The translations under genes and the position numbers were made by a program. Below are positions 7,749 through 15,302 of a stretch of 17,537 nt of DNA, one piece after another. The notes beneath the pieces were generated by a model that was not told the origin of the DNA, searched no databases, and saw only the letters and a program-made list of their open reading frames with translations. This DNA is from an uncultured Mailhella sp. (GTDB lineage: Bacteria > Desulfobacterota > Desulfovibrionia > Desulfovibrionales > Desulfovibrionaceae), in assembly GCA_910577155.1 (NCBI GenBank), contig CAJTMS010000029.1:1-17537 (forward strand). The letters run 5' to 3'. Position 1 is the first letter of the stretch, and each line of letters starts with the position of its first letter.

Positions 7749-8021
7749 ATGAAATGTGCCAATCAAAAATCCCTGATTACCCGTTTAAATAAAATAGAAG
7801 GACAAATCAGAGGCATAAAAAAACTGATTGAAGAAGACGGCGAATGTGAAAAAATCCTTATCCAAATCAGTGCGGCAAAGTCTGCCCTGCACAAGACAGG
7901 ACAGCAGCTTCTGGAGTCCCACATTGAGCACTGCGTTTTAAACGAAGTCCGGCAGGGACATGAAGAAGAAGTCCTCAAAAAATTGAGTACTGTTATTGAG
8001 CAGTTTTCCAGACTTGGTTAA
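7749..8021 (+). CDS. csoR: CsoR-type metal-sensing repressor
   Basis: The 90-residue all-helical protein belongs to the CsoR/RcnR/FrmR repressor family. It has the RLNKIEGQIRGI DNA-binding helix near the N-terminus and a Cys33-His58-Cys62 triad. The 25- and 4-residue spacings equal those of the Cu(I) ligands C36-H61-C65 in M. tuberculosis CsoR, which favours Cu(I) sensing over RcnR (Ni/Co) or CstR (persulfide) roles. The ATG at 7749 follows GGAGG (7737-7741); a longer in-frame start at 7713 overlaps the operator and is rejected. The gene is 42 bases upstream of a P1B-ATPase, which it presumably controls. Confidence 0.9.
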   Translation: MKCANQKSLITRLNKIEGQIRGIKKLIEEDGECEKILIQISAAKSALHKTGQQLLESHIEHCVLNEVRQGHEEEVLKKLSTVIEQFSRLG

Positions 8022-8063
8022 TTGCCAAGATAATTATTTTAGAACATTTTTTTGGAGTTAATA

Positions 8064-9944
8064 ATGTTTAAGAAACCTTTTGAAAGTGCCAATACCTTTT
8101 TTAATATTTTATATGCTGAAAAAATGACTATTGTCAGCGGAATTTTCCTTGCTTTGGGTATTGCCGTGCATTTTCTGCATATCAGCATACCTTTTGACCC
8201 CATTTGGGTAACCATAGCCATATCAGGCAGCCCTATTCTCTTTTTTGCTTTAAAATATCTTCTTGTACACAGGCAAATTACCTCTCTTGTGCTCATTTCC
8301 ATTGGCATTCTTGCGGCAATTTTCATCGGCGAAAGTTTTGCTGCAGGAGAAGTGGCGTGGATTATGGCATTAGGAGAAATTCTGGAAGATCGAACCTTTG
8401 CCAAAACCAAAACCAGCATACAAAACCTCATGAGCCTTGTGCCAACCATGGCAAGGCGCATTATTAATGATACAGAAGAAGAAATCCCTGCTGAAGAAAT
8501 CAAGCAAGGCGACATCATCCGCATCTTGCCAGGTGAACAAATCCCTGTAGACGGAAAAGTCATTGCCGGGAATACCAGCGTCAACCAGGCCATACTCACA
8601 GGCGAATCTTTGCCTGTTGATAAAACACTGAATGACGAAGTTTTTTGCGGAACCCTGAACATGCACGGTTCCATTGATATTGTCTGCACCAAGGAAAGCA
8701 GGGACTCTTCCCTGCAAAAAATGGTACGCCTTGTAGAAGAAGCCTCTGCCAATAACAGCCCCATTCAAAGAATTGTGGATACATGGGCTGTGCGGCTTAT
8801 TTTGATTGCCCTGACTATTGCAGGCTTAACCTTTGTTTTTACAGGCGATTTGATCAGAACCGTAACAGTTTTAGTCGTCTTTTGTCCTTGCGCCATGGCT
8901 CTTGCCACCCCAACTTCCATTATGGCTGCCATAGGACAAGCCAGCAAACACGGCGTGCTCATCAAAAGCGGACATGCCCTTGAAATTATGGGTAAAGTCA
9001 ATGAAATTGCCTTTGATAAAACAGGCACGCTGACCACTGGTAAACTGACTGTCACCGATATTATTGCCGAACCAAACTGCACTAATGACCATGTACTGCA
9101 AGCCTGCGCCACAGCCGAGCAGCGCTCTGAACACCCGCTGGCAAAAGCCATTATGGAGCAGTATTATAAAACGCTTACCGCGCCTCTTGCACAAGACGGA
9201 AACTTTACCATGCAGGCAGGAAAAGGCATTTCCTGCAAAACAAATAATACAGCCATTCACTGCGGTAAACTGCCCTTTATTAAAGAACAAAATATTATTG
9301 TTTCCAGCTACTTGGAAGAGCAGGAAATACAATTGCGCAAACAGGGAAAAGCGCTCATTTTTGTGGCTGAAAATGATACGTGCATTGGCATTATTGCTCT
9401 TGCTGATACCATTCGCAGTTCCGCCAAAGAAAGTCTTGAAAAACTGCGCAGCTTAGGCATGGAAACTACCCTGCTCACAGGCGACAATAAAATCACAGCT
9501 GATTTTCTTGCCGGACAAATAGCTATTGACACAGTCCATGCTGAACTTTTGCCTGAAGAAAAAGTGCAAAAAGTACAGGAAATGCAGGATGCTGGCAAGA
9601 CCGTCTGCATGATTGGGGACGGCGTGAACGACGCCCCTGCCCTGAAAATTGCTGACGTGGGTGTTGCCATGGGACAAGCAGGAAGCGACATCAGCATTGA
9701 AGCTGCTGATATTGCTCTTATTGGTGAAGATCTCAACAAAATTTCCTATTTGAAGAAACTTTCCAATGCCACTGTCTTTAACATAAAATTTAATATTGCT
9801 ATTGCTCTGGGGATAAATCTTATTGCCGTCATTTTAGGAATTCTCGGTATTATTGGCCCTATTCTTGGAGCTCTTGTCCACAATGCCGGTTCAATTCTTG
9901 TTATCCTGAATGCCGCACGGCTCTACGACAAAAAAATTGCCTAA
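8064..9944 (+). CDS. P1B-type heavy-metal efflux ATPase
   Basis: The 626-residue protein is a complete P1B-ATPase core: TGES (179-182), the metal-site CPC (274-276), phosphorylation motif DKTGT (318-322), HP (357-358), TGDN (472-475) and GDGVND (518-523). It has no N-terminal GMxCxxC metal-binding domain. The last membrane helix carries HNAGS (606-610) instead of the MSxSS of classical Cu(I) pumps or the DxG of Zn/Cd pumps, a form recalled from CtpC-like branches. The CsoR partner argues for copper, while the TM8 motif leaves the metal open. The ATG at 8064 follows GGAG (8054-8057); an in-frame TTG at 8052 overlaps that site and is rejected. Confidence 0.93.
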   Translation: MFKKPFESANTFFNILYAEKMTIVSGIFLALGIAVHFLHISIPFDPIWVTIAISGSPILFFALKYLLVHRQITSLVLISIGILAAIFIGESFAAGEVAWIMALGEILEDRTFAKTKTSIQNLMSLVPTMARRIINDTEEEIPAEEIKQGDIIRILPGEQIPVDGKVIAGNTSVNQAILTGESLPVDKTLNDEVFCGTLNMHGSIDIVCTKESRDSSLQKMVRLVEEASANNSPIQRIVDTWAVRLILIALTIAGLTFVFTGDLIRTVTVLVVFCPCAMALATPTSIMAAIGQASKHGVLIKSGHALEIMGKVNEIAFDKTGTLTTGKLTVTDIIAEPNCTNDHVLQACATAEQRSEHPLAKAIMEQYYKTLTAPLAQDGNFTMQAGKGISCKTNNTAIHCGKLPFIKEQNIIVSSYLEEQEIQLRKQGKALIFVAENDTCIGIIALADTIRSSAKESLEKLRSLGMETTLLTGDNKITADFLAGQIAIDTVHAELLPEEKVQKVQEMQDAGKTVCMIGDGVNDAPALKIADVGVAMGQAGSDISIEAADIALIGEDLNKISYLKKLSNATVFNIKFNIAIALGINLIAVILGILGIIGPILGALVHNAGSILVILNAARLYDKKIA

Positions 9945-9946
9945 GA

Positions 9947-9971
9947 AAAAAGCCGCCGGAAGGCGGCTTTT
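9947..9971. terminator. Bidirectional intrinsic terminator
   Basis: AGCCGCC (9951-9957) pairs with GGCGGCT (9962-9968) around a GGAA loop, with A-rich sequence before and a T-run after. It lies between the convergent ATPase gene (stop at 9944) and hydrolase gene (stop at 9983) and can serve both. Confidence 0.9.
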
Positions 9972-9982
9972 ATTGAGGATTT

Positions 9983-11080
9983 TCACAGAATAGCAATATT
10001 ATTTTTTGCAATATTTTCCTTCATCCATTTAATAATCATATCTGCAATTTCGCTATTATTTTTATCCTGCATAATCATATGGCTGTTTCCATGAATACCT
10101 GCTTTTGGAAGATGCAGCATGGTGGCATTGCCGCCGGCTTTATTGATACGGGAAACAAAAAATTCGGCACTGTTCAGGGCTTCCTGCCAGCTGTGTCCTG
10201 TTTCTTCCGGGACTTCTCCGATGTGATCGCCAAAAACAAACAAAACAGGAAGAGAAGCAAGTTTTTTGATTTGTTCATCTGTGTAATCCCTTGGGATTCC
10301 GCCCGGTTCTACCATAACAAGCGCCCGAATGCCCGCTGCATCAATAAGCGCGGCTTCAATGGGGTAAGCACCGGACTGGGAATGGCTCATTAAAACAGCA
10401 CCGTCAAGGTCACGGGCAAGGTCGGCTAAAGCTTTAAAATTGGGGTTGGGATTGGGCAGTCCCCAGATAAGGTCAGGAACAATTTGCTTGGACGCTTCTG
10501 CGGCTGCTTCCACCGGATATTGTGTATCTGCATAAGGGGAACCGATTTTGGGTCCAAAACGGAAATTCGGCCAAACATTCTCATCGGAAAAACGGTTAAT
10601 AAAGGTTTGGTTTTCCGGCGGAATAAGCCCTTCTCGAACATTATTAAATACAGATTCATTGAATCCGGAACGTCCGCGTCCGACCTGATCCACAACAAAG
10701 GCTGAAATTCCCTGCCGCACAAAATATTCGTCCCAGCCCATACGTCCGTCCGGTGTTGTTTCCCATGAATTGCCCGTCAGTGCCATTCCATGAACCATGA
10801 CAACGGGATATTGTCCATGGCTTGTTTCCGGAATCATATAATGCACATACATTTGATTAACCGTCACATGACCGTCAGCTACAAATTTTCCGAGTTCAAC
10901 ATGGGTAAAGGGTACTGTTTCGCCGCCAACAAAGAAACCGCCTTGAACTTTCAAAACAAGCGGTGTTTCCGGTATTTGAATATTTTTAAAACTCTGTGCC
11001 TGAACAGTGCCTGCTATTCCCAAGGTACTGACAGCATAAATAATTCCCAGCGCAGCATTGCGCAAAAATCTCAACTTCAT
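9983..11080 (-). CDS. Secreted esterase-713-like alpha/beta hydrolase
   Basis: The 365-residue protein has a Sec signal peptide (basic MKLRFLR, hydrophobic stretch, likely cut after TVQA near residue 28) and an alpha/beta-hydrolase fold. The VVMVHGMALTGNSWE stretch near residue 93 forms the oxyanion region. The nucleophile elbow SHSQSG places the serine at 234, VEPGG supplies a probable acid Glu258, and GIHGNSHMIMQD supplies the His (330 or 334). The Ser-Glu-His combination with SQSG resembles Alcaligenes esterase 713. The substrate is unknown; it is probably periplasmic. The ATG at 11078-11080 follows GGAG and gives a proper signal peptide; a start 17 codons earlier is rejected. It is divergent from a LysR gene that may control it. 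Confidence 0.87.
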   Translation of the reverse strand: MKLRFLRNAALGIIYAVSTLGIAGTVQAQSFKNIQIPETPLVLKVQGGFFVGGETVPFTHVELGKFVADGHVTVNQMYVHYMIPETSHGQYPVVMVHGMALTGNSWETTPDGRMGWDEYFVRQGISAFVVDQVGRGRSGFNESVFNNVREGLIPPENQTFINRFSDENVWPNFRFGPKIGSPYADTQYPVEAAAEASKQIVPDLIWGLPNPNPNFKALADLARDLDGAVLMSHSQSGAYPIEAALIDAAGIRALVMVEPGGIPRDYTDEQIKKLASLPVLFVFGDHIGEVPEETGHSWQEALNSAEFFVSRINKAGGNATMLHLPKAGIHGNSHMIMQDKNNSEIADMIIKWMKENIAKNNIAIL

Positions 11081-11134
11081 TCTTTTCTCCTTGTATTTTA
11101 ATAATGTTACCGACAACTTTTTATATCCCAAGAC

Positions 11135-11151
11135 AACTTGATACAGAAGTT
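11135..11151. promoter_or_regulatory. Inverted repeat in the hydrolase-lysR gap
   Basis: AACTT-N7-AAGTT lies midway in the 123-base gap between the divergent hydrolase and LysR genes. A second wider repeat, GATAC (11140-11144) and GTATC (11160-11164), overlaps it. LysR proteins usually bind such repeats between divergent genes, so this is a candidate regulator site. The strict T-N11-A rule is not clearly met. Confidence 0.35.
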
Positions 11152-11203
11152 CAAATAACGTATCAGAGTATTAACTAAAAGTTTATACTACAAGGAAAAA
11201 CTT

Positions 11204-12091
11204 ATGTATAACAACCAATTACGCATGCTGGTCTGCGTGGCGGATTGCGGAAGTTTTGCCAAAGCAGCAGAAAAACTCTTTGTTTCATCAACAGCCGTTA
11301 TGAAACAAATCAACGCGTTGGAAGAACATCTTGGCTTGAAATTACTGGGACGTACCCCACGGGGCGTATATTTAACCGAAGTGGGACAATCCATTTATAA
11401 TGACGCCTTGCATATTTTTGAATTTTCCAAAGAAGCCATTGCCCGTGCCCGTCAAATTGCAGACACGGCAAAAACTGCCTTCCGCGTTGGCACGTCCATG
11501 CTTAATCCCTGCAAAGTATTTATGGAATTATGGCAGGAAATGAGCGATGAATTTCCTAATTATGTCTTGCAGATTATCCCTTTTGAGGACAACAGGGCAG
11601 GAATACTGGCAGAGATTAAATTACTGGGCAAAAAATTTGATTTTCTTATCGGAGCATGCGATTCAAAATCTTGGCTGAAATACTGCAATTTTCATAAAAT
11701 GAGAGAATACCGCATGTGCTGTGCTGTTCCCAAAAAACATCGGCTGGCAAAACAAAAATTATTGACAGCAGAACAGCTGTACGGCGAATGCATTATGATG
11801 GGAGCAAAAGGCGATTCTCCGACAGTGGATGCAGTGAGAAAAGAACTGGAAAAACACCCAAAAATTCAAATTCAGAATGTTTCCTGTTTTTATGATATTG
11901 AAGTTTTCAATGAATGTGAGCATAAAAACAGCATATTGCTGACACTTGAATGTTGGAGTGACATACACCCTTCCTTTGTGACAATTCCGGTAAATTGGCA
12001 ATTTGCGGTTCCCTATGGAATTATGTATCCCATGAATCCCAATTCTGACATCAAAAATTTTATCAAAAAATTAATAAAAAAACTGGATTAA
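11204..12091 (+). CDS. LysR-type transcriptional regulator
   Basis: The 295-residue protein has the N-terminal winged helix-turn-helix of LysR regulators (residues about 1-60: FAKAAEKLFVSSTAVMKQIN, then LEEHLGLKLLGRTPRGVYLTEVG), a linker helix to about 90, and a periplasmic-binding-like effector domain to the end. These proteins act as tetramers that respond to a small ligand. Divergent orientation to the hydrolase gene suggests it regulates that gene and itself; the ligand is unknown. AAGGAA lies just before the ATG. No clear terminator follows: the 62-base gap to the convergent mntP gene has only AT-rich sequence. Confidence 0.92.
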   Translation: MYNNQLRMLVCVADCGSFAKAAEKLFVSSTAVMKQINALEEHLGLKLLGRTPRGVYLTEVGQSIYNDALHIFEFSKEAIARARQIADTAKTAFRVGTSMLNPCKVFMELWQEMSDEFPNYVLQIIPFEDNRAGILAEIKLLGKKFDFLIGACDSKSWLKYCNFHKMREYRMCCAVPKKHRLAKQKLLTAEQLYGECIMMGAKGDSPTVDAVRKELEKHPKIQIQNVSCFYDIEVFNECEHKNSILLTLECWSDIHPSFVTIPVNWQFAVPYGIMYPMNPNSDIKNFIKKLIKKLD

Positions 12092-12153
12092 CAATTTCAA
12101 TTTTATTCATAATACAACAAAAAAAAGAAATTACGGCAAGTTCAGCAGACCTG

Positions 12154-12720
12154 TCAAATTAAACCAAGATGTTCTGCCACAATTTTGCAGCCAAGCAGAA
12201 TGAGGATTGCTCCTCCCAAATATTCGGCACCGGAGCCGAGTTTTGTACCGCATGTATGCCCAACGGACGCTGCGGCTATGCATAAAACCATTGTGACAAA
12301 GCCAATGGCAAGAGAAGCAAAATAAATATCAATATCGGAAAGCACGGCAAAGGTTATGCCCACAGCCAAAGCATCAATACTGGTGGCAACAGCAAGAACA
12401 AGAAGTTCCGTAAGCCGAAAACCTGTTTTTTCTTCCTCTCCTTCTTTTTTTTGCCGTGCTTCCTTTATCATTTTTCCGCCGATAAAAAACAGCAACCAAA
12501 ACGCAATCCAGTGGTCAAACTGTTCCATATACTGCACAAAATTCTTGCTCAAATAAAAACCAATGAGCGGCATAAGTGCTTGAAAAAGCCCGAACAAGCC
12601 CCCCAAAAGCAAGGCTTTGCTCAGCTGAAACCGCTTCATTTCCAAGCCCTTGCACAAGGAAACGGCAAAAGCGTCCATGGAAAGCCCCACAGCAATAAGG
12701 AACAATTCTATATATGTCAT
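12154..12720 (-). CDS. mntP: MntP family manganese exporter
   Basis: The 188-residue protein has six predicted membrane helices in two three-helix halves, each starting with the family's Asp motif: SMDAFAVS (Asp16) and TSIDALAVG (Asp116). A charged cytoplasmic loop (residues about 83-100) joins them. MntP (formerly YebN/DUF204) exports Mn(II) and protects from Mn excess. The start is 37 bases after the stop of the NSS transporter gene and has only a weak ribosome binding site, so it is probably co-transcribed from the NSS promoter. No yybP-ykoY manganese riboswitch can fit in this short gap. Confidence 0.9.
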   Translation of the reverse strand: MTYIELFLIAVGLSMDAFAVSLCKGLEMKRFQLSKALLLGGLFGLFQALMPLIGFYLSKNFVQYMEQFDHWIAFWLLFFIGGKMIKEARQKKEGEEEKTGFRLTELLVLAVATSIDALAVGITFAVLSDIDIYFASLAIGFVTMVLCIAAASVGHTCGTKLGSGAEYLGGAILILLGCKIVAEHLGLI

Positions 12721-12757
12721 AAAATACCAAAATAATCCTTTTCAGCCATGTTCATAT

Positions 12758-14074
12758 TTATATATTTCTTATGATTTCAATAAGGTAAACAAGAGCAGTT
12801 AAACCGCAGAAAAGGTATTTTCCAAGGGCAATATATGCCTCGCTCACAGGCTTGCCATGTCCCAGCTGCAGCTGTTCACGGATAAAGGCAGGTTTGCAGA
12901 CCCAAAAGAAAATTACTCCGGCAATCAGTGCTCCGAAAGGAATAACGTAGACGCTGATAATATCCATCCACAGACCAAGTTTATCGCCGTTTTCAAGAAA
13001 TAATCCCAAAACAAAGGCAGAGCCTACCACAACAAAAACTGCCATTTTGCGGGACAAGCCAAATTCTTTTTGCAGTGCTTCAATAGGAGTTTCGTAAAGA
13101 TTGACTAAGGACGTTACGCCTGCAAACAAAATAGCCAAAAAGAAAATACCGGCCAGCCATGACCCGAAGGGAATTTGCTTAAAAATTTCCGGCATGACCA
13201 TAAACATAAGCGGAGGACCTGCCGCAGGTTCCATGCCAAAAGAAAACACAGCGGGGATAATTATAAGAACGGACAGAACAGCGGCAAGAATATCAAAGAT
13301 CACCACATATTTTGCCACATAAAAAACATCAACATTTTCTCCCAGATAACTGCCGTAAACCAAGGTGCCCGATCCGGCCAAAGACAAAGCAAAAAAAGCT
13401 TGTCCCAAGGCAAAAATCCAAATTTTAGGTTCCAGAAGCATATCCCAATTGGGCGTGAGCAAAAAAGCATAGCCATCGACAGCACCCGGTAAAAACGCCA
13501 CCCACACAACCAAAAAAACAAAAATAGCAAAAAAAATCGGCATCAGTATTTTATTCAGCTTTTCAATTCCATTCAAAATACCGCCAAATAAAACCAATAA
13601 AATTGCCGCAGAAACAATAAGATGCCATGACAAACTGCCAAAATCCCCGGCTATCTGCCCAAAAAAAGCAGTGCTGTCATTATTATAAATGGCAGTTCCC
13701 ATAAATGCCTGAATTGTGTATTTCAAAAACCAGCCCACAACAACGGCATAGCCCATGCCAAGCCCAAATGAACCAAGCACAGGAATAAAACCAAGCCATT
13801 TTCCCCATTTCTTCCCGCGCTGCAGCAAGCCGTTTCTAAATGCCCCAACAGGTCCTGTTTTCATGGAACGCCCAAATGCCATTTCTGCAATAACGCCTGT
13901 TAATCCAAGAAGAACAGTAAAAACCATAAACGGAATGAGAAAAACAGCTCCGCCAAATTCCCCCACACGGTAAGGAAAAAGCCAAATGGCGCCAATGCCC
14001 ACAGCAGAGCCCACACACGATAAAATAAAGCCGCGTTTTGAATGAAAAGAATCTCTTTGTTCTGTTTGTGCCAT
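12758..14074 (-). CDS. NSS (SNF-type) family transporter with altered Na1 site
   Basis: The 438-residue protein has about 11-12 membrane helices and aligns with LeuT-fold neurotransmitter:sodium symporters, which import amino acids or related compounds. TM1 reads GSAVGIGAIWLFPYRVGEFGG, where most members have GNIWRFPY. From a by-eye alignment with LeuT, Na1 ligands N27, T254 and N286 become Ala29, Ala229 and Asp261, and E290 becomes Ala265, while the Na2 ligands A351, T354 and S355 are kept (Ala318, Thr321, Ser322 in FAGVTS). The coupling ion and substrate are therefore uncertain. GAGG precedes the chosen ATG at 14072-14074; 22 extra upstream codons are open but have no ribosome site and no conservation. 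mntP follows. Confidence 0.88.
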   Translation of the reverse strand: MAQTEQRDSFHSKRGFILSCVGSAVGIGAIWLFPYRVGEFGGAVFLIPFMVFTVLLGLTGVIAEMAFGRSMKTGPVGAFRNGLLQRGKKWGKWLGFIPVLGSFGLGMGYAVVVGWFLKYTIQAFMGTAIYNNDSTAFFGQIAGDFGSLSWHLIVSAAILLVLFGGILNGIEKLNKILMPIFFAIFVFLVVWVAFLPGAVDGYAFLLTPNWDMLLEPKIWIFALGQAFFALSLAGSGTLVYGSYLGENVDVFYVAKYVVIFDILAAVLSVLIIIPAVFSFGMEPAAGPPLMFMVMPEIFKQIPFGSWLAGIFFLAILFAGVTSLVNLYETPIEALQKEFGLSRKMAVFVVVGSAFVLGLFLENGDKLGLWMDIISVYVIPFGALIAGVIFFWVCKPAFIREQLQLGHGKPVSEAYIALGKYLFCGLTALVYLIEIIRNI

Positions 14075-14102
14075 ATCAACCTCACAGAAGGAAAGTTCAT
14101 TC

Positions 14103-14131
14103 ACTATAATGAAAAAAAATCTGACTGTACA
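14103..14131 (-). promoter_or_regulatory. Promoter of the NSS-mntP unit
   Basis: On the minus strand TGTACA (14126-14131) and TATAGT (14103-14108) form a -35/-10 pair with an exact 17-base spacer, about 29 bases upstream of the NSS start codon. Confidence 0.55.
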
Positions 14132-14150
14132 GAAAAACAAATATATTTTT

Positions 14151-14168
14151 TATTGTATTATTACAATA
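14151..14168. repeat. 18-base perfect inverted repeat upstream of the NSS promoter
   Basis: TATTGTA-TTAT-TACAATA is a perfect 7-4-7 palindrome, 19 bases upstream of the predicted NSS -35 and 36 bases downstream of the next gene's stop. It could be a regulator site or a weak hairpin. The arms are AT-rich and no obvious U-run follows on either strand in the terminator position. Confidence 0.6.
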
Positions 14169-14204
14169 TATTATAAAGCGTTATGGCATGATTTTCAGAC
14201 CGGA

Positions 14205-15026
14205 TTATTTTCTTTTTTTGCGAAAATGCACAAGCAAAAGTGAATAGAGCACTGTGCTTGCGCAGGAAAGCACTGTTGCAAGAATATACACAAAACTAAT
14301 ATGATAGTGCAAAACTGTGAGCATAACCGTACAGGCAAAAACAGACGTGCCCAGCCAGCCCGCTGCAAATCCGCGTAAAACCGCAATCATTGTATAGACG
14401 CCATTGGCAAAATGCGTGAAAGGGGCAATCACAACAATCATAATCGGAAAACAGCTCATATTGCCGCTCCACTGCGGACCAAGAACAGCTGCGGCTTCTG
14501 TCACGCTGTAGACCATAAGCGAACCAAACAAAAGCTGTACCCAGATTAACCAATGGGGTCTGGTAGTATTATATTTTTCCAGCTTGGGACGAGGCAGTAA
14601 AAGCGTACCCATGGCAAAGGTACAGCAGGCAAGGGCAATAACAAAAAAGGAAAATTGCGGGAGATAATGAAAAAAATACCCTACGCCAAAGTATCCTGCA
14701 ACAGCACTTGGCAGCGCAAACCACCATTTACAGCCCAAATAGGCAACCCAAGCATATAAAAGAGCTGTTACAGCACAGCCAATTAAACCAATCAAACTGT
14801 TATACGCCGCAATACGGGCAAAATCTGTTCCTTGTTCAAGGGTAATAAAAAAAGAAATTGGTCCGGAAAAAAGAGGAAGCCCCGCAAAAATTCCTCCCAC
14901 GAAGGCGCCAAATTTTTTTACCAAAAGCGAGGTTATCACAATGACCATTGGCACAGTCAGTATTTTATATAAAACAATAAAATCCATGTTTAAAACCAAC
15001 TGAGTAATTTCCTTGTATATAAGCAT
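14205..15026 (-). CDS. Integral membrane protein of unknown function with internal duplication
   Basis: I do not recognise a named family. The protein (273 residues from the longest start) has about 9-10 predicted membrane helices and a Lys/Arg-rich C-terminus. The halves align without gaps at an offset of 143 residues: G40/G183, G45/G188, P51/P194, G66/G209, G80/G223 and G83/G226, pointing to an ancient duplication as in many transporters. The start is unsure. ATG 15026 has no ribosome site. A TTG at codon 10 has AAGGA ten bases before it. ATG at codon 14 (14985-14987) is also possible and begins directly ahead of the first helix. A transport role is a guess from the fold pattern. Confidence 0.75.
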   Translation of the reverse strand: MLIYKEITQLVLNMDFIVLYKILTVPMVIVITSLLVKKFGAFVGGIFAGLPLFSGPISFFITLEQGTDFARIAAYNSLIGLIGCAVTALLYAWVAYLGCKWWFALPSAVAGYFGVGYFFHYLPQFSFFVIALACCTFAMGTLLLPRPKLEKYNTTRPHWLIWVQLLFGSLMVYSVTEAAAVLGPQWSGNMSCFPIMIVVIAPFTHFANGVYTMIAVLRGFAAGWLGTSVFACTVMLTVLHYHISFVYILATVLSCASTVLYSLLLVHFRKKRK

Positions 15027-15221
15027 TTTTCATGTGCTTGTGAAGTCCTCTTTTTCCTCATTTTCCTCAAAAATCAAATAGGATTTGCTTAATAATAGCT
15101 GACGTTGGAAAACGAATAACGAAGCAGGGTAATAATGTATCATTGTGACAACATCCGCATGCAAATATTCCGCACCGCACAGCCGTTTGCTCCGCTTTTT
15201 GCAGTATTTCATTGACGGAAA

Positions 15222-15256
15222 AAATTTTCATAAAAAATATAAATTTTCATAAAAAA
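15222..15256. repeat. 16-base direct repeat downstream of katA
   Basis: AAATTTTCATAAAAAA occurs at 15222-15237 and 15241-15256. It lies in the 276-base gap between katA and the unknown membrane gene, beside the katA terminator. The rest of that gap (15027-15221) shows no convincing gene. Confidence 0.7.
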
Positions 15257-15278
15257 AAGGGAGGCAATACCTCCCTTT
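15251..15278 (-). terminator. Intrinsic terminator of katA
   Basis: On the minus strand AAAGGGAGG pairs with CCTCCCTTT around a TATTG loop, followed by a run of eight Ts in total. It begins 25 bases after the katA stop. Confidence 0.9.
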
Positions 15279-15302
15279 ATACTAAGCAGCCGGTCAGAAA
15301 AA

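Noticed and set aside
12721..12757. Manganese riboswitch (yybP-ykoY) ahead of mntP
   Set aside because: The gap to the upstream gene is only 37 bases, too short for that RNA, and no conserved stem is visible.
15030..15212. A 60-codon minus-strand open frame between katA and the unknown membrane gene
   Set aside because: No ribosome binding site precedes its ATG, the composition is not that of a folded or membrane protein, and no family is recognised. Its stop being 4 bases before the next start is suggestive but not enough.
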